The position numbers and the translations under genes were made by a program. The notes under the pieces are model-generated. The model worked only from the letters and a program-made list of their open reading frames with translations. It was not told where the DNA came from and searched no databases. Positions 45,667 through 55,205 of a stretch of DNA of 64,000 nt are shown in pieces; within the stretch, counting starts at the first letter, position 1; each line of letters opens with the position of its first letter. The DNA comes from Friedmanniella luteola (GTDB lineage: Bacteria > Actinomycetota > Actinomycetes > Propionibacteriales > Propionibacteriaceae): assembly GCF_900105065.1 (NCBI RefSeq), contig NZ_LT629749.1:1736001-1800000 (forward strand), read 5' to 3'.

Positions 45667-47094
45667 ATGACGGTCGGACACACCCCCGATTCCTCCTCCA
45701 CCCCGAGCGCCCCGGGCGCCGCGACCCTCGGCCAGCTGCGCGCCACCGGCTGGACCTCCCGCAGCACGAAGGACGAGCTGCGGTCGAACCTCCTCACCCG
45801 GCTGCGGTCCGGGGACACCGCGTTCCCCGGCATCGTCGGGTTCGACGACACCGTGCTGCCCGAGCTGGAGTCGGCCCTGCTGGCCGGCCACGACCTCGTG
45901 CTCCTCGGCGAGCGCGGCCAGGGCAAGACCCGGCTGATGCGCACCCTCGGCCAGCTGCTGGACGAGTGGAGCCCCGAGGTGACGGGCTGCGAGATCCACG
46001 ACGACCCCGTCGCGCCGGTCTGCGTCCGCTGCCGGGCGCTGGCCGCCGAGCTCGGCGACGACCTCCCCGTCTCGTGGCGGCACCGCGAGGACCGCTACAC
46101 CGAGAAGCTCGCCACCCCCGACACCTCGGTCGGCGACCTGATCGGTGACGTCGACCCGGTCAAGGTCGCCCAGGGCCGCACGCTCGGCGACCCCGAGACG
46201 ATCCACTACGGCCTGGTGCCCCGCGCCAACCGCGGTCTGTTCGGCCTCAACGAGCTGCCCGACCTCGCCGAGCGGATCCAGGTGGCCCTGTTCAACGTGC
46301 TGGAGGAGCGCGACATCCAGGTGCGCGGCTACTCGCTCCGGCTGCCGCTGGACCTGTTCCTGGTGGCCACCGCCAACCCGGAGGACTACACCAACCGCGG
46401 CCGGATCATCACCCCGCTGAAGGACCGCTTCGGCGCCGAGATCCGCACCCACTACCTGGACGAGCTCGACGACGAGGTGGCCCTGCTCCGCCAGGAGGCC
46501 GCGGTCGTCGCCGAGGTCGGTGACCACCTGCTGGAGGTGCTGGCCCGCTTCACCCGCAACCTGCGCGAGTCCAGCTCCGTCGACCAGCGCTCCGGGGTCT
46601 CGGCCCGGTTCACCATCGCCGCCGCCGAGGCCGTCTCGGCGTCGGCGCTGCGCCGGGCCGCGCGGACCGGCGACGACGAGGCGGTGGCCCGGATCTGCGA
46701 CATCGGGGTGGTCCTGCCGACGCTGCTCGGCAAGGTCGAGTTCGAGATGGGCGAGGAGGGCCGCGAGCGCGCGGTGCTCGACCACCTGCTGCGGCTGGCG
46801 GTCGCGACCACCTTCCGCGACCGGCTGGGCGGGCTGGACCTGTCCGGCTTCACCGGCGTGTTCGCCGAGGGTGCCGTCGTCGAGACCGGCGAGCTGGTGC
46901 CGGCCCGCGACCTGCTGTCCCAGCTGGGCAGCGTGCCCGGCCTCTCGAAGGTCCTCGACCGGCTGGGCTACGGCGACGCCGCGGGGCGCGGGCAGGTCGC
47001 GTCGGCCGTGGAGTTCGTGCTCGAGGGCCTGCACCTGACCCGCCGGATCGAGAAGGAGACCGTCGACGGACGCACCGTCTACGGCGCGGCCTGA
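45667..47094 (+). CDS. AAA+ ATPase, MoxR/magnesium-chelatase ChlI-like
   Basis: A 475-residue AAA+ ATPase. Walker A GERGQGKTR begins at residue 81; LFGLNELPDLAERIQ and FLVATANPEDYTNRGRIITPLKDRF hold the Walker B/sensor 1 and the second region. A Cys-x-Cys pair in VAPVCVRCRAL may bind a metal. It belongs to a family whose members work with VWA partners to remodel protein complexes; the VWA gene follows 33 bases downstream. The position next to sepH is common in actinobacteria, but no function has been shown for this pair that I can point to. Confidence 0.85.
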   Translation: MTVGHTPDSSSTPSAPGAATLGQLRATGWTSRSTKDELRSNLLTRLRSGDTAFPGIVGFDDTVLPELESALLAGHDLVLLGERGQGKTRLMRTLGQLLDEWSPEVTGCEIHDDPVAPVCVRCRALAAELGDDLPVSWRHREDRYTEKLATPDTSVGDLIGDVDPVKVAQGRTLGDPETIHYGLVPRANRGLFGLNELPDLAERIQVALFNVLEERDIQVRGYSLRLPLDLFLVATANPEDYTNRGRIITPLKDRFGAEIRTHYLDELDDEVALLRQEAAVVAEVGDHLLEVLARFTRNLRESSSVDQRSGVSARFTIAAAEAVSASALRRAARTGDDEAVARICDIGVVLPTLLGKVEFEMGEEGRERAVLDHLLRLAVATTFRDRLGGLDLSGFTGVFAEGAVVETGELVPARDLLSQLGSVPGLSKVLDRLGYGDAAGRGQVASAVEFVLEGLHLTRRIEKETVDGRTVYGAA

Positions 47095-47127
47095 GCGACC
47101 GCGGCTGAGCAGAGGAGAGGGCGGAGC

Positions 47128-49179
47128 ATGAGCGAGGCCTGGAACGGCGACGAGCCGCGTGACGACGACGGCGTCTCCCGGCCCCAGCCGGGACGGGCGC
47201 ACCGCAACGTCCGGTACGGCCCGTGGCGCGGCGGGCCCGACCCGCTGGCCGCGCCGTACGACGTCCGCGCCGCCGTCGACCAGATCGGCGCCGACGTGCT
47301 GTCGGCGGGCAACCTGCGCGACTCGCTGCGCGACCTCATGCGGCGCGGCCTCGACGGCCAGGGCGGCCTGGACAAGCTCGCCCAGCGGCTCCGGAAGCTG
47401 CGCGCCCAGGCTCGGCGGCGCGGCGACCTCGGGGGCACCCTGGACCAGGTCCGCTCCGCCCTGGACCAGGCGCTGGCCGCCGAGCGCGAGGCGCTGGCCG
47501 GCACCGAGGGTGACGAGGCGCGGATGGCGGAGATGGAGCTGGACACGCTGCCCGACGACGTCGCCGGCGCCGTCCGGGCGCTGGACCCCTACGACTGGAC
47601 CTCGCCGGAGGCGAGGGCGACCTACGACGCGATCAAGGACATGCTGCGCCGCGAGGTGCTGGACGCCCAGTTCGCCGGGATGAAGCAGGCCCTGGAGTCC
47701 CCCGACCCGGAGGCCATGCAGCGGGTCAAGGACATGCTGGCCGACCTCAACGCCCTGCTGTCCGCCCACGCCCGGCAGGAGGACACGACCGACCAGTTCG
47801 CCGACTTCATGGACAAGCACGGCGACCTGTTCCCGGAGCAGCCGGAGACCGTCGAGGAGCTGATCGACGCGCTGGCCCGCCGGCAGGCCGCCGCGCAGCG
47901 GATGATGGCCTCGCTCAGCCCGGAGCAGCGCGAGCAGCTCGGGCAGCTGATGAGCGACGCGCTCGGCGACGCCGACCTCGCCTCGCAGATGGCGCAGCTG
48001 TCGGACAACCTGCGGGCGCTGCGGCCGGGGATGGACCGCGAGTCCCCGACGGGCATGCGGCCGGGCGGTGAGCAGCTGGGCTACAGCGAGGCCGTCGAGG
48101 CGGTGGCCGAGCTCGCCGACCTGGAGGCGCTGGAGGCCCAGCTCGCCCAGGGCGACCCCGGCTCGACCCTCGACGACGTGGACGTCGACCTGCTGGAGAA
48201 GCGGCTCGGCCACGAGGCGGTCAGGGACTTCCGGGCCCTCCGCGACCTGGAGCGCGAGCTCGAGCAGCAGGGCTACGTCACCCGCGGCGACGACGGGCTC
48301 CGGCTGACCCCGCGGGCCGTCCGGCGGCTGGGGCAGACGGCGCTGAAGCGCGTCTTCGACCAGCTCGCGGCCGGCGGCCACGGCGACCACGAGGACCACC
48401 GCACCGGCTCCGCCGACGAGCCGACCGGTCTGACCCGGCCGTGGGTGTTCGGCGACGAGCTGCCGCTGGACGTCCCCCGGACCGTCGGCAACGCGCTGCG
48501 CCGGCGTGCCTCGCTGGACTCGCGCCCTGAGCCCGTCGAAGGGCAGCGCGCCGCGGTGACGCTCGACGTCGAGGACTTCGAGGTCACCGAGACCGAGCGC
48601 CGGACCAGCGCGGCCGTCGCCCTCTGCGTCGACCTGTCGTTCTCGATGGTGCAGGACGGCCGCTGGGGACCGATGAAGCAGACGGCGCTGGCGCTGAACC
48701 ACCTCATCGAGACCCGGTTCCGGCAGGACGCCCTGCAGGTCATCGGGTTCAACCGGCTGGCGCGGCGGCTGTCGCCGGTGCAGCTGGCCGAGGCGGAGCC
48801 GGAGTTCGTGCAGGGCACCAACCTGCAGCACGCGCTGATCCTGGCGGCCCGGCACCTGCGTCGGCACCCGGACGCGGAGCCGGTGGTCCTCGTGGTCACC
48901 GACGGGGAGCCGACCGCGCACCTGACCGGCGACGGGGACGCGTTCTTCCGCTGGCCCAGCACGTCGGAGACGGTGCGGGCGACCATCGCCCAGGTCGACG
49001 AGCTCACCCGCTACGGGGCGACGATCAACACCTTCATGCTGGGCGACGACGAGGGCCTGCGGCGCTTCGTCGACGCCATCGCCCGGCGCGCCGGGGGCCG
49101 GGTGTTCACCCCCGACATCGGACGGCTGGGGGAGTACGTGGTGGCGGACTACCTGACGGCGCGGCGCGGCCGGCGCTGA
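47128..49179 (+). CDS. VWA-domain protein, partner of the AAA+ ATPase
   Basis: A 683-residue protein. The N-terminal two thirds are charged and helical with coiled stretches (VRSALDQALAAEREALAGTEG) and a GPMK-free middle. The C-terminal third is a VWA domain whose MIDAS begins DLSFSM at residue 502, with the Thr and later Asp in VVTDGEPTAHL. It likely acts with the upstream ATPase as a chelatase-like pair on an unknown target. A REP-type repeat encodes the residues RPEPVEG (466-472) just before the VWA domain, which looks like an in-frame insertion. GAGGAGAGGGCGGAGC precedes the ATG. Confidence 0.85.
   Translation: MSEAWNGDEPRDDDGVSRPQPGRAHRNVRYGPWRGGPDPLAAPYDVRAAVDQIGADVLSAGNLRDSLRDLMRRGLDGQGGLDKLAQRLRKLRAQARRRGDLGGTLDQVRSALDQALAAEREALAGTEGDEARMAEMELDTLPDDVAGAVRALDPYDWTSPEARATYDAIKDMLRREVLDAQFAGMKQALESPDPEAMQRVKDMLADLNALLSAHARQEDTTDQFADFMDKHGDLFPEQPETVEELIDALARRQAAAQRMMASLSPEQREQLGQLMSDALGDADLASQMAQLSDNLRALRPGMDRESPTGMRPGGEQLGYSEAVEAVAELADLEALEAQLAQGDPGSTLDDVDVDLLEKRLGHEAVRDFRALRDLERELEQQGYVTRGDDGLRLTPRAVRRLGQTALKRVFDQLAAGGHGDHEDHRTGSADEPTGLTRPWVFGDELPLDVPRTVGNALRRRASLDSRPEPVEGQRAAVTLDVEDFEVTETERRTSAAVALCVDLSFSMVQDGRWGPMKQTALALNHLIETRFRQDALQVIGFNRLARRLSPVQLAEAEPEFVQGTNLQHALILAARHLRRHPDAEPVVLVVTDGEPTAHLTGDGDAFFRWPSTSETVRATIAQVDELTRYGATINTFMLGDDEGLRRFVDAIARRAGGRVFTPDIGRLGEYVVADYLTARRGRR
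48525..48543. repeat. REP-like repeat inside the VWA coding sequence
   Basis: CCCTGAGCCCGTCGAAGGG matches the repeat core at 28599 and 43892 and is read as P-E-P-V-E-G. It lies in the linker ahead of the VWA domain, where insertion would be tolerated. Confidence 0.75.
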
Positions 49180-49191
49180 CGCCTCCGGGCG

Positions 49192-49213
49192 GGTGCCGGT
49201 GCTGACCGGCACC
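49192..49213. terminator. Hairpin after the VWA gene
   Basis: A 9-bp stem (GGTGCCGGT and complement) with a GCTG tetraloop lies 12 bases beyond the VWA stop codon. No T-run follows. The 190-base gap to the next gene otherwise shows nothing clear. Confidence 0.55.
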
Positions 49214-49369
49214 ACGGCTGAGCACCGCGGTGCCGAAGCCGGTCAACGGTGCGGCCACCCTCGGCAGGGCGAGCGTCACCAGGTGCGGAACGGGTCGCCG
49301 GCGAGCCCGGGGTGGGTGGGGGAGGCCGGACATGCCCTCGACCCCACCGGACCGGAGCAGACTGACCGC

Positions 49370-50011
49370 ATGAGCGCTCTCGAGGCCGTGATCCGCACCG
49401 AACGGGAAGCCCTGCTCGAGCACCTGGAGACGCTGACCCCCGAGCAGTGGGCGACGCCGTCGCTGTGCACGGGCTGGCGGGTGCAGGACGTCGCCGCCCA
49501 CCTCGCCTGGGCTCCCGGCCTCCGGGGGAAGGAGGCCGTCCAGGAGCTGGTGCGGGGACGGTTCCGCCCCAACCGGGTGGTCGCGCAGAGCGCGGTCCGC
49601 TGGTCCGCCCGCGGGACGGGCGCCATCCTCGAGCAGCTGCGCCGGGTGACGGCGGCCGGGGCCGGGCCGATGGCGGTGCCGCAGGCGGCCGTCCTCGTCG
49701 ACGCGGTCGTGCACGCCCTCGACATCCGCCGCCCGCTCGGTGACGTCCGTGCCCTGCCGCCGGCGGCCTTCCGGGGCGCGGCCGACTTCTGCGCGCACGC
49801 GAGGTTCCCCTCCTCCCTGCTGCTCGGCGGTCCGGTGCGGCGCCGGCTGGCGGGCCTGCGGCTGGTCGCCGACGACCAGGACTGGGCCCACGGCGAGGGC
49901 GCCGAGGTGCGGGCGTCGGGTGAGACGGTGCTGCTGGTGCTGGCCGGGCGCCCGGTCGGCGCCGACGAGCTGCGCGGGCCCGGCGCCGCGACGCTGGCGG
50001 GCCGGCTCTGA
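49370..50011 (+). CDS. MDMPI/DinB-like protein (TIGR03083-type)
   Basis: A 213-residue protein of the actinobacterial maleylpyruvate-isomerase-like family. LCTGWRVQDVAAHLAW gives the first metal histidine, and VLVDAVVHALDIRRPLG gives the second motif. Mycothiol-dependent chemistry is known in some members; the substrate here is unknown. GGAGCAG lies ten bases before the ATG. It reads in the same direction as the cupin gene 120 bases downstream. Confidence 0.8.
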   Translation: MSALEAVIRTEREALLEHLETLTPEQWATPSLCTGWRVQDVAAHLAWAPGLRGKEAVQELVRGRFRPNRVVAQSAVRWSARGTGAILEQLRRVTAAGAGPMAVPQAAVLVDAVVHALDIRRPLGDVRALPPAAFRGAADFCAHARFPSSLLLGGPVRRRLAGLRLVADDQDWAHGEGAEVRASGETVLLVLAGRPVGADELRGPGAATLAGRL

Positions 50012-50131
50012 GCCCTCGACCGCGCGCTCCGGCCGGTCCGGGGCGGCTGCTGGCCTGCTCACGCGCGCACGCGGCCCGCGCAGGTGGACCCCGGCTCCCG
50101 GCCCGCCGGGCCTTCGCGGTAGACAGGTCCC

Positions 50132-50521
50132 GTGGAGCACTTGACGATCGCGACCGTGGCCGAGACGAACCCCGACTTCCGCCGGGTCCTGTGGACCGGC
50201 GAGCACAGCCAGCTCGTCATCATGACCATCCCGCCGGACGGGGAGATCGGGCAGGAGGTGCACCCGGACACCGACCAGATCCTGACCTTCGTCAGCGGTG
50301 TCGGGGAGGCGCGGATCAACGGGGAGACGCAGGAGGTCGCGCAGGGCGACCTGGTCTGCGTCCCGGCCGGCGCCGAGCACAACTTCGTGAACACCGGCCC
50401 CAACCCGCTGGTGCTCTACACCGTCTACGGGCCGCCCGAGCACGCCGACGGCGCGGTGCACCACACGAAGGAGGAGGCCGACGAGGCCGAGGAGTCCGGC
50501 CAGGACGAGCCGCCGGCCTGA
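50132..50521 (+). CDS. Cupin-domain protein
   Basis: A 129-residue single cupin. The two conserved motifs are PPDGEIGQEVHPDTDQILTFVSGVGE (with metal-binding His and Asp/Glu) and GDLVCVPAGAEHNFVNTG with the second His. Residues 110-129 are an acidic tail. Cupins of this kind are small metal-dependent isomerases or dioxygenases, or storage proteins; the ligand is unknown. The GTG start is preceded by AGACAGG; the ribosome site is weak. It converges on the BenE-type gene with 12 bases between. Confidence 0.8.
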   Translation: MEHLTIATVAETNPDFRRVLWTGEHSQLVIMTIPPDGEIGQEVHPDTDQILTFVSGVGEARINGETQEVAQGDLVCVPAGAEHNFVNTGPNPLVLYTVYGPPEHADGAVHHTKEEADEAEESGQDEPPA

Positions 50522-50533
50522 CCTCCCGCCGGC

Positions 50534-51679
50534 TCAGCCGGCGCGGCGGGCCCGGACGGCGCGGAGCAGCGCCCGGACGAGGAGTCCGGAGGCGAGACCC
50601 CAGAACGCCGCGCCGATGCCGAGCAGGCTGAGGCCCGAGGCGGTGGCGACCAGGGCGACGACGGCGGCCTCCCGGTCGTCGGGGTCGGCCAGGCAGCGCT
50701 CGAGGGCCGAGCCGAGCGGGCCCAGCAGGGCCAGCGCGGCGACGGTGATGACCAGCCCGGGCGGTGAGTGCGTCAGGACGAACGCGGCCGCGGCCGACGC
50801 CAGCCCGAGGACGACGTAGGTCCCGGCGGCGGAGACGGCGGCCACCCAGCGGCGTCGCGGGTCCGGGTGGGCCTCGGGCGAGGCCGCGAGGGCCGCCGAG
50901 ATCGCGGCCAGGTTGACGGCGTGCCCGCCGGCCGGTGCGCTCAGCGCCGAGACGGCGGCGGTGACCAGCATGGTCGGGCGCCACGGGACGGTGTAGCCGT
51001 AGGTCTTCATCACGGCCACGCCGGGCGCGTACTGCGAGGCGATGTTGACCAGGAACAGCGGGACGCCGAGCCCCAGCAGCAGCCGGGCGTCCCACGTCGG
51101 GGCCGTCCAGGTCAGCCGCGGGGCCAGCGCCGCGGCGGTGGGGGTGGCGTCCAGGGTGAGCGCGACGACGACCAGCGCGGCCAGCAGCGCCAGCGGCACG
51201 GCCCAGCGGCGGGCGAAGGCGTAGCCGACCAGCCAGGTGAGGAGGATCGGCGCGGCGTACACCGGCGTCCGGCCGAGGGTGGTGAAGGCGGTCAGGCAGA
51301 TCGGCAGCAGCACCCCGGCCAGCATCGCGTTGGCGACCGACAGCGGGATCGCGGCCAGCGTCCGGGACAGCCAGGGCCACCAGCCGGTCAGCGCCGTCAG
51401 GGCGGCGACCAGCAGGAAGGTCCCGATCGCCGCCGACCAGACGGCCCCGTCGGCGGCCGCGCCCGCGAGCAGGGCGGCGCCGGGGGTGGACCACGCCAGG
51501 GTCAGCGGGATGCGGTGGCGCAGCGCCAGGACGACGATGCCGGCGGCCATCGCCAGCAGGAGCACGAGCAGCCCCGACGCGGCCTGCGCCGTCGTCGCGC
51601 CCTGCGCGGTCAGCCCCGTCAGGACGAGCGCGAACGACGACGCGAACCCGACGACGGCGGTGACCACGCCGGCCAGCAC
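50534..51679 (-). CDS. BenE-type benzoate/proton symporter
   Basis: A 381-residue membrane protein with about ten to twelve helices. AWSTPGAALLAG and GYAFARRWAVPLAL are BenE features, and the closing segment matches its two-fold repeated inverted topology. It should bring benzoate or a similar aromatic acid into the cell with protons. The ORF starts at a GTG (51679) with no ribosome site; an unconventional upstream start cannot be excluded. No benzoate-degradation genes are in view, although a CoA ligase lies at 28675. It follows rmlA on the same strand by 47 bases. Confidence 0.8.
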   Translation of the reverse strand: MLAGVVTAVVGFASSFALVLTGLTAQGATTAQAASGLLVLLLAMAAGIVVLALRHRIPLTLAWSTPGAALLAGAAADGAVWSAAIGTFLLVAALTALTGWWPWLSRTLAAIPLSVANAMLAGVLLPICLTAFTTLGRTPVYAAPILLTWLVGYAFARRWAVPLALLAALVVVALTLDATPTAAALAPRLTWTAPTWDARLLLGLGVPLFLVNIASQYAPGVAVMKTYGYTVPWRPTMLVTAAVSALSAPAGGHAVNLAAISAALAASPEAHPDPRRRWVAAVSAAGTYVVLGLASAAAAFVLTHSPPGLVITVAALALLGPLGSALERCLADPDDREAAVVALVATASGLSLLGIGAAFWGLASGLLVRALLRAVRARRAG

Positions 51680-51726
51680 CGCGCCGAGCAGGTGCCCGCG
51701 CGTCGCCGACGGGTCGGCGGTGGTGC

Positions 51727-52605
51727 TCAGAGCGACTGGCGGTGCCGCTGCACCATCTCGAGCAGGTAGGTGCCGTACCCCGACTTGAGCAGGGTGCGGG
51801 CGCGCTCCTCCAGCGCGTCGTCGCTGAGGAAGCCCTGCCGCCAGGCGGCCTCCTCCGGGGCGCCGACCTTGAGCCCCTGCCGGGCCTCGATGGTGCGGAC
51901 GAAGTTGTTCGCGTCGTTCATCGACTCGAAGGTCCCGGTGTCCAGCCAGGCGGTGCCGCGCGGGAGCACGCCCACCTGGAGCCGGCCGGCCTCGAGGTAG
52001 TGCCGGTTGACGTCGGTGATCTCGTACTCACCGCGCGGCGACGGCTGGAGGTCGCGGGCGATGGCGACCACCTCGTTGTCGTAGAAGTACAGCCCGGGCA
52101 CCGCGTAGTTCGACTTCGGCTGCGCCGGCTTCTCCTCCAGGGAGATCGCCGTGCCGGCGCGGTCGAACTCGACGACGCCGTAGGCGCTGGGCTCGGCGAC
52201 CCAGTAGGCGAAGACGGCGCCGCCCTCGACGGTGGCGAACCGCTGCAGCTGGGTGCCGAGGCCGGGGCCGTAGAAGATGTTGTCGCCCAGGACGAGGGCG
52301 ACGTGGTCGTCGCCGATGAAGTCGGCCCCGATGACGAAGGCCTGCGCCAGCCCGTCCGGGGAGGGCTGCTGGGCGTAGCTGATGGAGATGCCGAACTGCG
52401 AGCCGTCGCCCAGCAGCCGCTCGAAGCCGGGGGCGTCGTGCGGCGTGGTGATCACCAGCACGTCGCGGATGCCGGCGAAGATCAGCGTCGAGAGCGGGTA
52501 GTAGATCATCGGCTTGTCGTAGACCGGGACCAGCTGCTTGCTGATGCCGAGGGTGACCGGGTGCAGCCGCGTGCCGGAACCGCCGGCCAGGATGATGCCT
52601 CGCAT
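51727..52605 (-). CDS. rmlA: Glucose-1-phosphate thymidylyltransferase
   Basis: A 292-residue nucleotidyltransferase that makes dTDP-glucose from dTTP and glucose-1-phosphate, the first step to dTDP-L-rhamnose. The sugar-nucleotide signature [18 protein letters not shown] opens it, [17 protein letters not shown] follows, and [24 protein letters not shown] and [20 protein letters not shown] are its active-site strands. It is divergent from rmlB across 133 bases. Confidence 0.95.
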   Translation of the reverse strand: MRGIILAGGSGTRLHPVTLGISKQLVPVYDKPMIYYPLSTLIFAGIRDVLVITTPHDAPGFERLLGDGSQFGISISYAQQPSPDGLAQAFVIGADFIGDDHVALVLGDNIFYGPGLGTQLQRFATVEGGAVFAYWVAEPSAYGVVEFDRAGTAISLEEKPAQPKSNYAVPGLYFYDNEVVAIARDLQPSPRGEYEITDVNRHYLEAGRLQVGVLPRGTAWLDTGTFESMNDANNFVRTIEARQGLKVGAPEEAAWRQGFLSDDALEERARTLLKSGYGTYLLEMVQRHRQSL

Positions 52606-52672
52606 GGCGAGCAAGTGTGGCACTGCCGGCGTGGCGGGGTCCCCCGCCGGACGGTGACGGGCCGCCGGGTGA

Positions 52673-53737
<1,065 letters not shown>

Positions 53738-53741
53738 CCCG

Positions 53742-55130
53742 GTGACCCCCCTCACGGTGACCCGCACCCCGGTCGACGGGCTGCTCGTCGTCACCCTCGA
53801 CGTCCGCGCCGACAACCGCGGCTGGTTCAAGGAGAACTGGCAGCGCGCCAAGATGACCGAGCTGGGCGTCCCCGACTTCACCCCCGTGCAGAACAACGTC
53901 TCGTTCAACACCGCCGCCGGGGCGACCCGCGGCATCCACGCCGAGCCGTGGGACAAATTCGTCTCGCTGGCCCGCGGCCGCATCTTCGGCGCCTGGGTCG
54001 ACCTGCGGCCCGGTGCCGGGTTCGGCACCAGCTTCACCCTGGAGATGGGCCCCGAGACGGCCGTCTTCGTGCCCCGCGGGGTGGGCAACGCCTTCCAGAC
54101 GCTGGAGGACGAGACGGCCTACTCCTACCTGGTCAACGACCACTGGAGCCTGGCGGCCAAGGAGTCCTACACCTTCCTCAACCTGGCCGACGAGACGGTC
54201 GCCATCCCGTGGCCGATCCCGCTGGGGCAGGCCGAGCTGTCCGACGCCGACCGGGCGCACCCGCGGCTCGCGGAGGTCCGGCCGATGCCGGCGCGGAAGA
54301 CCCTCGTCATCGGGGCGGGCGGGCAGCTGGGCCGGGCGCTGACGGCGCAGTGGCCCGACGCGACGGCGGTCACCCGCGCCGAGCTGGACCTGGCCGATCC
54401 GGCGTCGGTCGCGGCCTTCGACTTCGCGCCCTACGGCGTGGTCGTGAACGCGGCGGCGCACACCGCCGTCGACACCGCCGAGTCGCCCGAGGGCCGCCGC
54501 GAGGCCTGGGCGGTCAACGTCACCGGCGTCGCCGCCCTGGTCCGGGCCGCCCGCGAGCACCGGTCCACCCTGGTCCACGTCTCCTCCGACTACGTCTTCG
54601 ACGGGACCGTCGCCGAGCACACCGAGGACGAGCCGCTCAGCCCGCTGGGCGTCTACGGCCAGACCAAGGCGGCCGGGGACGCCCTGGTGGCGACCCTGCC
54701 GTCCCACTACCTGCTGCGCACCAGCTGGGTGATCGGGGAGGGCCAGAACTTCGTCGCCACCATGGCCGCGCTGGCCGACCGCGGCGTCCAGCCCTCCGTC
54801 GTCGCCGACCAGGACGGCCGGTTGACCTTCACCAGCGAGATCGCCCGGGCCGTCGACCACCTGCTGGCGGTCGGGGCCCCGTCCGGGACCTACAACGTCA
54901 GCGGGGCCGGCGAGGTGACCAGCTGGGCCGACATCGCCCGGATGGTCTTCAACGAGCGCGGACGGCCGGGCTCCGAGGTCATCTCGGTGACGGCCGCCGA
55001 GTACGGCGCGGGCAAGGCGCTCGCGCCGCGACCGCGGCACAGCGCCTTCGTCCTGGACAAGATCCGCGCCACCGGGTTCGAGCCCGCCCTGGTCGCCGAC
55101 TCCCTCAGCGCCTACCTGCGGTCGGTCTAG
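53742..55130 (+). CDS. Fused dTDP-4-dehydrorhamnose 3,5-epimerase and reductase (RmlC-RmlD)
   Basis: A 462-residue fusion. The first ~180 residues form an RmlC-like cupin with the base His66 in RGIHAEPWDKF and the Asn-rich VQNNVSFNTA stretch. Residues ~185-462 form an RmlD-type reductase: TLVIGAGGQLGRALTAQ for NADPH, HVSSDYVFDG, and Tyr305 and Lys309 in YGQTKAA. Together they complete dTDP-L-rhamnose from the rmlB product. The GTG start lies four bases after the rmlB stop. A linker of about ten residues joins the domains with no sign of a broken frame. Confidence 0.9.
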   Translation: MTPLTVTRTPVDGLLVVTLDVRADNRGWFKENWQRAKMTELGVPDFTPVQNNVSFNTAAGATRGIHAEPWDKFVSLARGRIFGAWVDLRPGAGFGTSFTLEMGPETAVFVPRGVGNAFQTLEDETAYSYLVNDHWSLAAKESYTFLNLADETVAIPWPIPLGQAELSDADRAHPRLAEVRPMPARKTLVIGAGGQLGRALTAQWPDATAVTRAELDLADPASVAAFDFAPYGVVVNAAAHTAVDTAESPEGRREAWAVNVTGVAALVRAAREHRSTLVHVSSDYVFDGTVAEHTEDEPLSPLGVYGQTKAAGDALVATLPSHYLLRTSWVIGEGQNFVATMAALADRGVQPSVVADQDGRLTFTSEIARAVDHLLAVGAPSGTYNVSGAGEVTSWADIARMVFNERGRPGSEVISVTAAEYGAGKALAPRPRHSAFVLDKIRATGFEPALVADSLSAYLRSV

Positions 55131-55139
55131 CGCACCGCT

Positions 55140-55177
55140 CCCTGAGCTGGTCCAAGGACCCTTCGACCGGCTCAGGG
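55140..55177. repeat. REP-like palindromic repeat
   Basis: CCCTGAGCTGGTCCAAGG and CCTTCGACCGGCTCAGGG form an 18-base inverted pair (16 of 18 matched) around two bases. Same family as 28599. It lies between the convergent RmlC-RmlD (+) and MFS (-) genes and may act as a terminator. Confidence 0.8.
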
Positions 55178-55205
55178 GACGTGACCGCCCGGCGAGCGCC
55201 GTCGC

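Noticed and set aside
45373-49215. A very long open frame on the minus strand across the AAA+/VWA genes
   Set aside because: It mirrors the real plus-strand genes in this GC-rich DNA. Its protein is low-complexity (runs of G, R, V, L) with no domain, while the plus-strand frames carry Walker and MIDAS motifs.
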